Assembly: GCA_001487125.1 (NCBI GenBank)
Contig: LN913011.1
Coordinates: 124,001 to 188,000 of the forward strand
Source: Gabonibacter massiliensis
Lineage (GTDB): Bacteria > Bacteroidota > Bacteroidia > Bacteroidales > Marinifilaceae
Direction of reading: 5' to 3'
DNA length: 64,000 nucleotides
Under the pieces are notes generated by a model. That model was not told where the DNA came from and searched no databases. It saw only the letters and a list, made by a program, of their open reading frames with translations. Both the position numbers and the translations under genes were made by a program. Position 1 is the first letter of the stretch. The number at the start of each line of letters is the position of its first letter. Positions 18,135-27,124 of the stretch are shown here, in pieces.

Positions 18135-21100
18135 CTATTTTATTTTTATCCATTTTACAGCATCAGCATAAAGATTTTGTTCTGGATAAGCACCTTTATC
18201 GGTCAATGTTATTTTTGTAGTACCGGCCGGAAAATGATATTTGCCCAAGGATACCCAACCGTTTCCACTATGGTTGATTTCGATTGTTATACGCTCTTTT
18301 CCTTCCGAATGGTCGAAGAGATAGGTTTGCGTAATAGGATTCGTTCGCACGGGGGGCTTTTCTCCTTTTTTATGAAAAACAGCCTTGTTACAATAATCAA
18401 AGAAGTCGTAGTTTGTGAAGATAAACAATTCATACATTCCTTCCGTCGGTAGTTGTGTTTTCCATTCAATAGAAGATTCTCCCGTACCCGAGAGTTTACA
18501 ATAATAACTTTTCACAGGTTCGCCATAAGCTTGAGGATGGATATAACGGGTCCACTTTTTAGGAGATGAACCGGCTAATTTTTCCTGTGGAAGAGCTTCT
18601 TCTTCTATTATTTTTTGAAGATTGGATCGGTTGTTGAGTATACAAAAATCTTTGGATTCGTTGTCCACGATGTATTCTCCGGCAACGGGGGCGAACACTG
18701 CGGTATCCGTGTCGAATAATCCCGTGAGAGGAATCGGTATAGTGGATGTAATGGTTATATTTGTGCATTCATAACGATTCGGTAAGTTTTGGGATAAACC
18801 AGTGGATATGCTGAATTTTTTGAGTTCGTTTTTGTTGAAAATGGCTTTAACTTCTTTTGCACTATTAGCTGATATGCTGTAAAATTGAGGAGCTGAGTGA
18901 TCTAAAGTTACGGAAATAATACCATCGTTATGACTCTTATTCCAAATTTTGAAATCGGCAAGAATGGCTTCTTGGTCTCGATTATTTTTTGTAGCATAAA
19001 ATTTTAAGTCTCGTATCCGGAAAGAGAATATACCCGATTCCTGGTACCATTGTTGAATGATCGGTAAAATATTTATTCCGGATGTTTTTTCATACTCCTC
19101 ACAGAATTGTTCAAAAGAGATACGTTCAAATGGATGTTGTTCCGATTGGTTTTTGAGTTGTTCTTTTAATTGTTCGAACGGGAGAAGTAGAGATAATTGT
19201 TTTATCAACTCTTCCGTCTTTAAAGATATTAATTGTTTTATAAAAGGTTGAGTCCGAGTGTCTGAGAAAGCGGTGGCCAAACTATTTTTTTGGAAATAGG
19301 CGATGCACTCGGGATTGACATAATGGTAACTTTGCTCGATGTCGGCTAATATAAATGGAATACTGTTCAGAATTGTATTTAGGCCTGGTAATTCTTCGGA
19401 GAACCAATAGGATTTATTTTCCCAGAATAAGGAAATATTGGTTTCATTTTTTAAATGATCCGAGCTTTTTGATCTTGTTTTAAAACAGGGGAAGAGTAAG
19501 TTCCGTGTAGGAAAATATTTTTCGGTTCCCATATGCTGTATATAATAATATTGAAACCAGTTGTCTTGTGGTGTTTCATTTTCGTTAGACGAAGAATATC
19601 TGGTTGTATTGAACGCGGGGTTCTTACGTCCCATGGCTTCTCCTTCCGGCCGGAAAATAAGCTCCGGTTGCAGTTGTTCCGTTTCTTCTTTCCAGTATCT
19701 GCCGTATGAGCAAAAGTGAACGGGAGTTTCCACTAATGCTAATTTCCGGAGCGGGTATTCGGGTTGTTCGTCCCATGCGAAAAAGGATTGAGGTTTTAGC
19801 AGGTTTTTGAGGTTTTTTTGAAATTCCTTTGTATCGATGTTCTTTATTATATTTTCATGTCCATGGAAAAGGTATAATTCGGTAATTATTCCTGCTAACG
19901 TGTCCGATATACAAGTGTATTTTCCCATGCAAAGCGATAAACCCGTAAGTTTTTGGAAATTTGTAAAGCGGACGGTATCTTGTGATTTTCGAGCTTTTCC
20001 CTGCGATATGACTTGCCGATCCTTTTCACCCGTGACTTCTAAGGTAAATTCGGTAAATGTTTTGGGCGTAGTGTAAGGGGAAAGAACGTTTACCGTGGGA
20101 GTGGCGGTCGGGTACCACATGATTTCCGGGGTCAGGAGCGTAAAATCCTTTTGTAGGAAAAACATCTCATTCCCATAATTGAAAGGAGTGTAACTCCGGG
20201 ATTCGGGATAATCTTCCGGACGATCGAATTCTGCGTAACATATGTCTTGCGTGGGTCTTCCGTTGTATTCGATTTGTAACACGTATTCTTTTTCGGGGGA
20301 CAGTTGTTGTTGTAACTCGATAATTTGAGCTTCTCGATGGAAAGATATCGACTCTCCGTTACAGATGATTTCTGTAATGATTAATCCCGGGTTTAAATAA
20401 AGAACGAACGAGGGAAGAAGTGTTTTATGCGGATTGAACAACGTAATTTGGCTTTTGGCCGTAAAATTTTTGCCTGATTGTTGAAAACGAATATGGTGAT
20501 TTTTAATTTTTACTTTGGGTCGTTTTTCGTGTTTGGCAAATAATTGACGAGCCGTTTTGCGAGCTAGTTGTTGTTGGTGAAAGGATGCATTGTATTGCCA
20601 AACAGAAATGATCCCTAATAGGATAAGTAGTATCCCGACAAATGAGAAATAGTTTCCAAACTTCTGTTTATCGGATAGACGGAGAAGTAATCGAATACTC
20701 AAAAACAGAAATCCGATACCCCATAGTAGAAAGATGCTTCTTTGCATAAGATAAAGACCCAGAGCTGAGAATCCGGTCCATTCGGAGAACATGTTGGGGA
20801 GTGAAGAACTAAAAAGATCAAAACCTCCGTGTAGAAACCAGGAAGCCTGAGTTATTTCCCAATAAAAGATAATACATAGGATAAGCAGGGCAATTTTTTG
20901 TCGGCGAAGGAGGCTTTTGAGTATAATGGTTAGTCCGGTAATGAATAGTAGGGAAGGGAGGGTTAGTGTGAAAAAGTAAAAAAAATAGGGGTAAAAATCC
21001 CATGGAGATTCGGAAGCAAACAGGTGGATCAGTATGGCGATACACATCAGTATCCCATCTAAAATGAGTATAAGAAATATAAACCCGAAAGTTTTTCCCC

Positions 21101-21419
21101 ATAAGTATTCCGTGTTCGTATAGGGGCGAATACGAATAGCGTCTGTCGTGTCTGAGTTTTTTTTTTGAAATAGAAATCTTCCGGCTAAGAAAATAGCTAT
21201 AAAGGTTTGGATATAGTTGATGAAATAAGCATTCGCATATGGAATCGTAGAAGCTAAAGATATGGATGCCCACACAGGCTGATTGAAATTACTTTGGTAA
21301 AGTAAATGTAATGCCGTTACTGTCATGACGGAGAGTACCGACATACACTTGAAATTCCATTCCCGGCTGAGTAATTTTGCTTCATAACGGATGAAAGAGA
21401 GTAAATGTTGTCTATCCAT
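18135..21419 (-). CDS. Permease / pseudo-M1-peptidase / golvesin-like fusion protein (paralog 1)
   Basis: 1094 residues. The first 280 carry seven or more hydrophobic segments laid out like ABC-2-type permeases (SREWNFKCMSVLSVMTV, then a loop with IRPYTNTEYLWGKTFGFIF). The middle (about 300-820) resembles the region following such permeases in M1-aminopeptidase fusions, with a beta-rich part containing LQIEYNGRP. However, no HExxH zinc motif is present, so peptidase activity is unlikely. The last 130 residues look like a golvesin/Xly carbohydrate-binding-type domain, ending GWVSLGKYHF...YADAVKW. No ATP-binding ABC subunit lies nearby. A small secreted protein is encoded 39 bp upstream. A paralog of the same layout lies at 31420-34752. 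The function is unknown. Confidence 0.72.
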   Translation of the reverse strand: MDRQHLLSFIRYEAKLLSREWNFKCMSVLSVMTVTALHLLYQSNFNQPVWASISLASTIPYANAYFINYIQTFIAIFLAGRFLFQKKNSDTTDAIRIRPYTNTEYLWGKTFGFIFLILILDGILMCIAILIHLFASESPWDFYPYFFYFFTLTLPSLLFITGLTIILKSLLRRQKIALLILCIIFYWEITQASWFLHGGFDLFSSSLPNMFSEWTGFSALGLYLMQRSIFLLWGIGFLFLSIRLLLRLSDKQKFGNYFSFVGILLILLGIISVWQYNASFHQQQLARKTARQLFAKHEKRPKVKIKNHHIRFQQSGKNFTAKSQITLFNPHKTLLPSFVLYLNPGLIITEIICNGESISFHREAQIIELQQQLSPEKEYVLQIEYNGRPTQDICYAEFDRPEDYPESRSYTPFNYGNEMFFLQKDFTLLTPEIMWYPTATPTVNVLSPYTTPKTFTEFTLEVTGEKDRQVISQGKARKSQDTVRFTNFQKLTGLSLCMGKYTCISDTLAGIITELYLFHGHENIIKNIDTKEFQKNLKNLLKPQSFFAWDEQPEYPLRKLALVETPVHFCSYGRYWKEETEQLQPELIFRPEGEAMGRKNPAFNTTRYSSSNENETPQDNWFQYYYIQHMGTEKYFPTRNLLFPCFKTRSKSSDHLKNETNISLFWENKSYWFSEELPGLNTILNSIPFILADIEQSYHYVNPECIAYFQKNSLATAFSDTRTQPFIKQLISLKTEELIKQLSLLLPFEQLKEQLKNQSEQHPFERISFEQFCEEYEKTSGINILPIIQQWYQESGIFSFRIRDLKFYATKNNRDQEAILADFKIWNKSHNDGIISVTLDHSAPQFYSISANSAKEVKAIFNKNELKKFSISTGLSQNLPNRYECTNITITSTIPIPLTGLFDTDTAVFAPVAGEYIVDNESKDFCILNNRSNLQKIIEEEALPQEKLAGSSPKKWTRYIHPQAYGEPVKSYYCKLSGTGESSIEWKTQLPTEGMYELFIFTNYDFFDYCNKAVFHKKGEKPPVRTNPITQTYLFDHSEGKERITIEINHSGNGWVSLGKYHFPAGTTKITLTDKGAYPEQNLYADAVKWIKIK

Positions 21420-21458
21420 ATCATCAATTGTTAGATTCCATATGCGAATGATTAAGAA

Positions 21459-21926
21459 TTATTCCTCGGGTCTTAGAGGAATTGGTTTGCTTTCTTGCGG
21501 AGAGAAAAATAAAAGTAAATGATTCTTTTGCGGAATGTCTCGAGTGCTTGTTTGTTTGTGAACTTTGTAAGGTGGTTCAGGACAATCTTCCATAAATATA
21601 GTAGTTGTTCCTTTTTCGGGAATTAAAGTAGCGATTTCTTGACATGGAGCTGCTATTCCATATTTCGATGCCAATCGAACTCTAAATGCATAGACTTCTC
21701 CCGGAGTTCCTCTATCGCATACGTAACTATCACTAAAATTAATAACATTTTGATGATGCGCCCTATACCATTTACCTTCAGGTAGTTTTCTATATTCAAC
21801 TATCATTCCGATAGCATCACTTGGATCTTGAGCTGTTGAGATTAATAAAACGACCTTTTGTCCAAAGGAGGTTATTCCCAAACATAGTAATACACATAGT
21901 ATTACATACTTTTTAATCGTTTTCAT
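21459..21926 (-). CDS. Small secreted protein upstream of fusion paralog 1
   Basis: 155 residues. The N-terminal hydrophobic segment ending TSFGQ at about residue 23 is a signal peptide. The mature part contains two cysteines that could form disulfides (SYVCDRG, AAPCQEI), plus a third in EDCPEPP. The pattern EYRKLPEGKWYRAHH...VYAFRVRLASKYG resembles a fibronectin-III-like beta fold, but I do not recognise the family. It is co-directional with the giant fusion gene 39 bp downstream and has its own well-formed promoter. The two therefore likely make one transcript, and the protein may act at the cell surface with it. The function is unknown. Confidence 0.7.
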   Translation of the reverse strand: MKTIKKYVILCVLLCLGITSFGQKVVLLISTAQDPSDAIGMIVEYRKLPEGKWYRAHHQNVINFSDSYVCDRGTPGEVYAFRVRLASKYGIAAPCQEIATLIPEKGTTTIFMEDCPEPPYKVHKQTSTRDIPQKNHLLLFFSPQESKPIPLRPEE

Positions 21927-21954
21927 ATTTCATATATTTTATATTAATACTTTA

Positions 21955-21962
21955 CAAATATA
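21955..21962 (-). promoter_or_regulatory. Promoter of the small secreted protein / fusion 1 operon
   Basis: Minus-strand TATATTTG matches TAnnTTTG, with a TTG exactly 20 bp upstream (plus strand near 21983-21985). It lies 28 bp before the start at 21926, the best-formed promoter in the window. Confidence 0.75.
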
Positions 21963-22022
21963 ATATTTTATTGGAATATTTGCAATGTATAATAAAAATA
22001 TATTAATAAATAAAAGATCGGT

Positions 22023-22640
22023 TTAACGGATCAGGGAGCGGATGTTTTCGATCAATAAACTAAGGGCGACGGAATTGAAACCGCCTTCCGGGATGATGAT
22101 GTCTGCATATCGTTTGGAGGGTTCGACAAATTCGTCATGCATGGGTTTTACTGTTCCGAAGTATTGGGTCAGAACGGAGTCCATGCTTCTGCCCCGTTCC
22201 TGAACATCCCGGAGCAGGCGGCGTCCCAGGCGGACATCGGCATCGGTGTCCACGTATACTTTAACATCCATAAGATTTCTAAGTTCTTTATTTTCCAGGA
22301 TCAGGATGCCATCGAGAATAATCACTTTTGTCGGATAGACTTTAACGGTTTCCGGTAGCCGATTGTGCTCCACGAAAGAGTAGACCGGACGTTCGACGGG
22401 GACACCGGCTTTTAGGGCAAGGATATGTTCGATCATCATATCGGTATCGAAGGAGGCCGGGTGGTCGTAATTCAATTTCGTACGTTCCTCGTAGCATAAT
22501 TCGTCATGTGCCTTATAGTAGTAGTCGTGACATAAGGTAAGTACGTCTTCGCCGATGAAAGCTTCCTGTAATTTTTGAACCAGGGTTGATTTGCCGGAGG
22601 CTGTTCCGCCTGCTACTCCTATGATGGTTGTATCTATCAT
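22023..22640 (-). CDS. udk: Uridine kinase
   Basis: 205 residues from the ATG at 22640. A TTG-initiated longer frame (to 22664) falls inside the -7 box and is rejected. The enzyme phosphorylates uridine and cytidine in pyrimidine salvage. The P-loop GTASGKST (12-19) opens the protein. HDYYYKAHDEL and the DHPASFDTD segment are diagnostic of the uridine kinase family; YSFVEHNRLPET, VIILDGILIL and RRLLRDVQERGRS are further conserved blocks. It is a monocistronic minus-strand gene. The long repeat array lies directly upstream of its promoter. Confidence 0.96.
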   Translation of the reverse strand: MIDTTIIGVAGGTASGKSTLVQKLQEAFIGEDVLTLCHDYYYKAHDELCYEERTKLNYDHPASFDTDMMIEHILALKAGVPVERPVYSFVEHNRLPETVKVYPTKVIILDGILILENKELRNLMDVKVYVDTDADVRLGRRLLRDVQERGRSMDSVLTQYFGTVKPMHDEFVEPSKRYADIIIPEGGFNSVALSLLIENIRSLIR

Positions 22641-22661
22641 GACCGTCTTGATTGTTTTATG

Positions 22662-22669
22662 CAAAAATA
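22662..22669 (-). promoter_or_regulatory. -7 box TATTTTTG of udk
   Basis: Minus-strand TAnnTTTG match 21 bp upstream of the chosen start. It contains the alternative TTG codon, which argues for the downstream ATG. Confidence 0.7.
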
Positions 22670-22754
22670 GTGATTTTTATTATAAGGTCTAAATGAATTT
22701 TTTGATTTACGATTCAATTCTGACCTTGCCGTTTTTTATCGTTCATCTGCAATT

Positions 22755-23554
22755 GCAAAGGGGATAACTCTTTCGGGTCTCGCCGTGCTCGGACAATCCT
22801 TCGTCCGGTCGCTCCTAAAAGCTAACATGCCGCACGCCGTCCACTATGTATGCCCCTCCGTTTTTATCCCCGCTTCTTCATTCCTCGATCGTCAAGAATC
22901 CGAAATCACCTAATCTCTTTAATCTTTTAATCTACAATTTACAATCGTCAATCTACAATCGCAAAGGGGGATAACTCTTCCGGGTCTCGCCGTGCTCGGA
23001 CAATCCTTCGTCCGGTCGCTCCTAAAAGCTAACACGACGCTCGCCGTCCACTATGTATGCCCCTCCGTTTTTAACCCCGCTTCTTCATTCCTCGATCGTC
23101 AAAAATCCGAAATCACCTAATCTCTTTAATCTTTTAATCTACAATTTACAATCGTCAATCTACAATCGCAAAGGGGGATAACTCTTCCGGGTCTCGCCGT
23201 GCTCGGACAATCCTTCGTCCGGTCGCTTCTAAAAGCTAACATGCCGCACGCCGTTCACTATTTATGCCCTTCCGTTTTTATCCCCGCTTCTTCATTCCTC
23301 GATCATCAAGAATCCGAAATCACCTAATCTCTTTAATCTTTTAATCTACAATTTACAATCGTCAATCTACAATCGCAAAGGGGGATAACTCTTCCGGGCC
23401 TCGCCGTGCTCGGACAATCCGTCGTCCGGTCGCTTCTAAAAGCAAACACGACGCACGCCGTCCACTATGTATGCCCCTCCGTTTTTATCCCCGCTTCTTC
23501 ATTCCTCGATCGTCAAGAATCCGAAATCACCTAATCTTTTAATCTATAATCTTT
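22755..23554. repeat. Four tandem copies of a 207-bp repeat
   Basis: Copies begin with GCAAAGGGG at 22755, 22961, 23168 and 23375, giving periods of 206, 207 and 207 bp; the last copy is cut short at the end of the next gene. Each has a GC-rich block (TCTCGCCGTGCTCGGACAAT onward, with the small hairpin CGGAC / GTCCG). This is followed by a T-rich block with TAATCTTTTAATCTACAATT and related words. Copies differ by scattered substitutions (such as CTTCGTCC versus GTCGTCC), so they are not very recent. There is no open frame I would call a gene. The 914 bp between udk and the AddB-like gene are almost entirely this array. Confidence 0.93.
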
Positions 23555-26386
23555 TTATTTCCGTTTGCAGATTTCATTGTAGGGGCAATGTTTGCATTTT
23601 TCACGTATCGGGGTTTGTTCGAACGGATGATCGGCAGAAAAAAGTTCTTCCAGCAGCCGGACGAGTAAACGGTTGAATTCCGATTCGTAAGGTTTAAACC
23701 GGTAGATCGGTTCGTTGTTGTATTTCAGCAAATAGTCGTAATTGGGGGTAAACAGTAGTTTAGTACTGTATATCCCCGGTTGTATCGGGTCTGCACCGGG
23801 ATTTCCGTACTCGTACATCATGCAGTAGAGTAAGGTTTGAAAAGCCGCTTTATTCCTTTGTTTATTCGTTATGTCGAATATGGAGGCAAGATCTTTGAAT
23901 TCGGTTTTGTCCGTTCCCGTTTTATAGTCGATCACCCGAATTCCCCGGGAGGTCTTGTCTACCCGGTCGATATCTCCTTCCACGTAGACGGTTTTAGCAC
24001 CCTCGGAGGATTGAATACGAACGGAGCTCCGGTAATTTTTTTCCATGGAGATGATCTGAAAAGGACAGAGCGTTTTATCGTATTCCAAGACCTTTTTGAT
24101 GTATTTTTTTACTACACTTAATACCAAATCGTTGGTCCCGCTTTCCATCATTTGGGATACCGCGGTATCGTACAATTCGGAATAGGCTTGCCGGATGTGT
24201 TCTTCGATTAAGGTATCGTTTTGAGAAAGTATTTCTAATTTTTCGAGGGTTATCTCTTCCCGCGAGAGCGTTTGATACAGGGTTTGGGTTGCCTGATGAA
24301 AAATAGTACCCAGGAGGCGTTGATCCAATTCTTCGGCTATCTCCTCCTTTTCTTTGATGCGGGCTATGTATTTGAAATAAAACCTCAGATGGCATTCCAT
24401 ATAGGTATTCAACGCCGAAGGTGAGATTCCCTTTTCACCCTGTCGTGTATAACGCTCCAATTGTTGTAGTATGCTTTTGTTTTTAGGAATGGTTAGCGAG
24501 GGAATGTTTTGGACGGAGATATCGTTTTGGAAGTTCGTTTCCCGGATCTGTAATCCCGACTCGTATTTTATTTGATAAAGGAAACGGCTCATTTCCCCGC
24601 CGGAGGTTCCTTTGGTGGTGTTCGCATATAGTAATTCAACTTGTTCCGCTCTTTGAAGCAGCCGATAAAAATAGTAAGCGAACAGTGCATCCTGATGTTC
24701 CGGGGTGGGTAAATTGAAACCTATTCGAAGATTATACGGTATGAAAGAGGAACTGTAACTGTTTTGGGGAATAATACCTTCATTGACGGATAGAAGTATC
24801 AGTTTTTTGAAGTCCAGCATACGGGTTTCCATCAATCCCATGATCTGCATACCTTCCAAAGGCTCACCCGAGAAGGGGATGGAAAGTTCTTGAAGAATCT
24901 TGCCGATCATTCGAATGTAGAAAGGGTCGTCCGGGGTAATTTCTTCCTCGTGGAACGTATTTTCGATGCTCTGTATGATCGTGTACAGGGTAAAGATAAA
25001 TTCTTTTTCAATAGCGGTGTTAGCCTGACTCTCCGTCGGTAGGGATGCGAGTAGTTTTTTTAACACGTTCAACAGATAAGTCGGTAAGCTCTCTTCTTGA
25101 GAAGAGAAGATAGTCCGGGTTATTTCGTTGAACTGTAAACTTTTTTCTTTCACGTATACGATATTTCGCGTATTTATATAATCGGTTATTCGGTGGATCT
25201 CCCCGGGGCAAGTAGACTGAATCAGTTCGTGATTCAGCAGGGCGATGACGGGTTTGTAATAGTAATAGGTCATCGTACTTTCTTTCTTGGCATAGTGTTT
25301 CAGATCTCCCAACATGGAGATCAGGGCGGCAATGGCCGTATTCCTGGCCGGATACCCCATCGTGATATTGATTTTTTTGACAAAATCCGGAATGGAATGT
25401 AAAACCGGCGTCAGTAGCTTTTCGTCACATAAAACAATAGCCGTATCGATAGGGGAAATATTCGAATCCAGGTGGAAAGATTCCAGCAAAGAAGGAATTA
25501 ATTTGGCCTGTCCGATAACCGAGGGAACCGAGATGTATTCGATGTGTTTATTGTTATAACGGAAATTGTTGAAATGTTCCAAGCCTAAAGCGTTGGGGAA
25601 TAGCTTCATGTTTTCCCGGATGTATCTCCCGGCTTCATGATTTTCGTTTGACAGGTAATAGAGGTCGTAATCCCAGTAGAATAAAGCTTTTCCATTGTCT
25701 CTAAAATGAGAGAATATTTTTTTCTCGCAAAAGTTCAACGCGTTAAATCCGGCGAAGATGATGGATTTATCCGTATGAACGGTATGTATGCTTTCACAGA
25801 AAAGCCGTTGTCCCATACCCTCGTAACACAGTTTTTCGGAGAGCAGTTTTTCTTTGAAGCATCGGTAGGTCGGGTATAGTTTTTCCCACACGTGGATAAA
25901 TTCCAGTTGTTCCTGGCTAAATTTGTCCGGATGGAAACTGCTCCAGAAACTTTGTATGATTTCGGCTTGTTCCGGGGAGAGATAGGGAAAGGATCGTTCT
26001 ATTTCTTTCAGGGCCGTCAGGTTTGAAAAAAGATCTTTCGCGTTAACGAGGTATTTATCTATGTCGTCAAAATCCCCGAGCAGCATATTGCCCCAATAAT
26101 AGAAATCATCGAAGCGTTCCGTTGTTCCGGAGACGGATTGGTAGGCTTTATAGAGTTTGATAATGAGGGGAAGGTCGTCTGCTTTTTTTAGTCCGGTATG
26201 TTGTTCTATAAATTCGCCCAGCGTAATAATTTCCGGCATCCAGACTGGTTTGTCGATAAAAGTGGCTAATTCTTTTGCAAAAAACAGACCGGCGCGTTTA
26301 TTGGGAAAAATGATTGACAGGTCATCGAAATGATCACCCTGTCTTTGTATCAGGTCCTTTGCCAATAGATGCAGAAATGAACTCAT
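23555..26386 (-). CDS. AddB-like PD-(D/E)XK nuclease of double-strand-break repair
   Basis: 943 residues from the ATG at 26386 (MSSFLHLLAK); an upstream extension of eight codons has no support. The N-terminus (SIIFPNKRAGLFF) resembles the inactivated helicase half of AddB. The C-terminus is a RecB-type nuclease: GEDID-like VEGDIDRVD, then VIDYKTG, with LLYCMMYEYG as the QxxxY-like region. A lone Cys in TYMECHLRF, together with the terminal CKHCPYNEIC cluster, matches the iron-sulfur staple of AddB nucleases. It would normally pair with an AddA/UvrD-type helicase, which is not in this window. The 3' end abuts the tandem repeat array. Confidence 0.86.
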   Translation of the reverse strand: MSSFLHLLAKDLIQRQGDHFDDLSIIFPNKRAGLFFAKELATFIDKPVWMPEIITLGEFIEQHTGLKKADDLPLIIKLYKAYQSVSGTTERFDDFYYWGNMLLGDFDDIDKYLVNAKDLFSNLTALKEIERSFPYLSPEQAEIIQSFWSSFHPDKFSQEQLEFIHVWEKLYPTYRCFKEKLLSEKLCYEGMGQRLFCESIHTVHTDKSIIFAGFNALNFCEKKIFSHFRDNGKALFYWDYDLYYLSNENHEAGRYIRENMKLFPNALGLEHFNNFRYNNKHIEYISVPSVIGQAKLIPSLLESFHLDSNISPIDTAIVLCDEKLLTPVLHSIPDFVKKINITMGYPARNTAIAALISMLGDLKHYAKKESTMTYYYYKPVIALLNHELIQSTCPGEIHRITDYINTRNIVYVKEKSLQFNEITRTIFSSQEESLPTYLLNVLKKLLASLPTESQANTAIEKEFIFTLYTIIQSIENTFHEEEITPDDPFYIRMIGKILQELSIPFSGEPLEGMQIMGLMETRMLDFKKLILLSVNEGIIPQNSYSSSFIPYNLRIGFNLPTPEHQDALFAYYFYRLLQRAEQVELLYANTTKGTSGGEMSRFLYQIKYESGLQIRETNFQNDISVQNIPSLTIPKNKSILQQLERYTRQGEKGISPSALNTYMECHLRFYFKYIARIKEKEEIAEELDQRLLGTIFHQATQTLYQTLSREEITLEKLEILSQNDTLIEEHIRQAYSELYDTAVSQMMESGTNDLVLSVVKKYIKKVLEYDKTLCPFQIISMEKNYRSSVRIQSSEGAKTVYVEGDIDRVDKTSRGIRVIDYKTGTDKTEFKDLASIFDITNKQRNKAAFQTLLYCMMYEYGNPGADPIQPGIYSTKLLFTPNYDYLLKYNNEPIYRFKPYESEFNRLLVRLLEELFSADHPFEQTPIREKCKHCPYNEICKRK

Positions 26387-26467
26387 CGTTTTATTTATTA
26401 TGGATTGCAAACTGCCGTGCTTGTTGCCGATAGCCTGTATATCCGTGGGATTTCGAATTATTATTAT

Positions 26468-26487
26468 TAATTTTGCTTCGAAGCAAA
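26468..26487 (+). promoter_or_regulatory. -7 box TAATTTTG overlapping a 16-bp palindrome
   Basis: TAATTTTG (26468-26475) matches TAnnTTTG. A perfect palindrome TTTGCTTCGAAGCAAA (26472-26487) overlaps its 3' half. That is the geometry of a repressor operator at the transcription start. It lies between the divergent AddB-like and nitroreductase genes, 35 bp before the nitroreductase ATG. Confidence 0.55.
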
Positions 26488-26522
26488 TTTACGATTTAAA
26501 TTTACAATCTAAAATCAGATTT

Positions 26523-27086
26523 ATGTTGAAAGAGTTGTTGTTGAGAAATAGAAGTTATCGTCGCTTTTATCAGGAGGTGAGGATAACGTCCGAAGAGCTG
26601 ACGGATCTCGTGGGGTTAACCCGTTATTGTGCTTCCGGTAGGAATGCGCAACCCTTGAAATACAGAATGGTTACGGGAGAAGAGGAGTGCGACCGGGTTT
26701 TTCATACCTTGTCTTGGGCCGGTTATTTGACTGATTGGGCCGGACCGGATGAGGGAGAACGCCCTTCCGCTTATTTGATACAGTTATTGGACACGGGTAT
26801 CGTGGAGAATTGTTTGTGTGACGACGGGATACAGGCGCAGACGATTTTGCTCGGGGCAGTAGAAAAAGGGTATGGGGGATGTATTGTAAAGGCTTTTAAA
26901 AACGAGTCGTTGAGGACTATCCTGCAATTGCCGGATCATTTGAAGATCACGTACGTGATTGCTTTGGGAAAGCCGAAAGAGACCGTCGTATTGGAAGAGA
27001 TGCGGGGGAAAGATTATAAATATTGGAGGGAAAACGACGGTTCTCACCATGTTCCTAAACGTCCGGTGCAGGATTTGTTGGTTTAG
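26523..27086 (+). CDS. Nitroreductase-family FMN oxidoreductase
   Basis: 187 residues from the ATG at 26523; the longer frame to 26400 overlaps the promoter and palindrome. The N-terminal RNRSYRRF provides the phosphate-binding arginines of the FMN site. CASGRNAQPLKYR is the SGxNxQPW-like loop. GYGGCIV corresponds to the GLGSC segment, followed by LPDHLKITYVIALGKP, the family's typical LGxP strand. Such enzymes reduce nitro groups, quinones or enones with NAD(P)H; the natural substrate here is unknown. It is followed 38 bp downstream by a FAH-family gene on the same strand, so the two are probably co-transcribed. Confidence 0.87.
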   Translation: MLKELLLRNRSYRRFYQEVRITSEELTDLVGLTRYCASGRNAQPLKYRMVTGEEECDRVFHTLSWAGYLTDWAGPDEGERPSAYLIQLLDTGIVENCLCDDGIQAQTILLGAVEKGYGGCIVKAFKNESLRTILQLPDHLKITYVIALGKPKETVVLEEMRGKDYKYWRENDGSHHVPKRPVQDLLV

Positions 27087-27124
27087 ACGAAAGACGCGTT
27101 ATTTTATTCATAAATACTGGTGAA

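Noticed and set aside
18135-21419. Active M1 aminopeptidase
   Set aside because: No HExxH zinc motif occurs in the protein, in contrast to true M1 enzymes.
22662-22664. TTG start of udk at 22664
   Set aside because: The codon lies within the TATTTTTG -7 box; the ATG at 22640 gives the normal N-terminus before the P-loop.
22755-23554. CRISPR array
   Set aside because: The repeat unit is 207 bp with continuous similarity across each copy, with no short conserved repeats separated by unique spacers and no cas genes.
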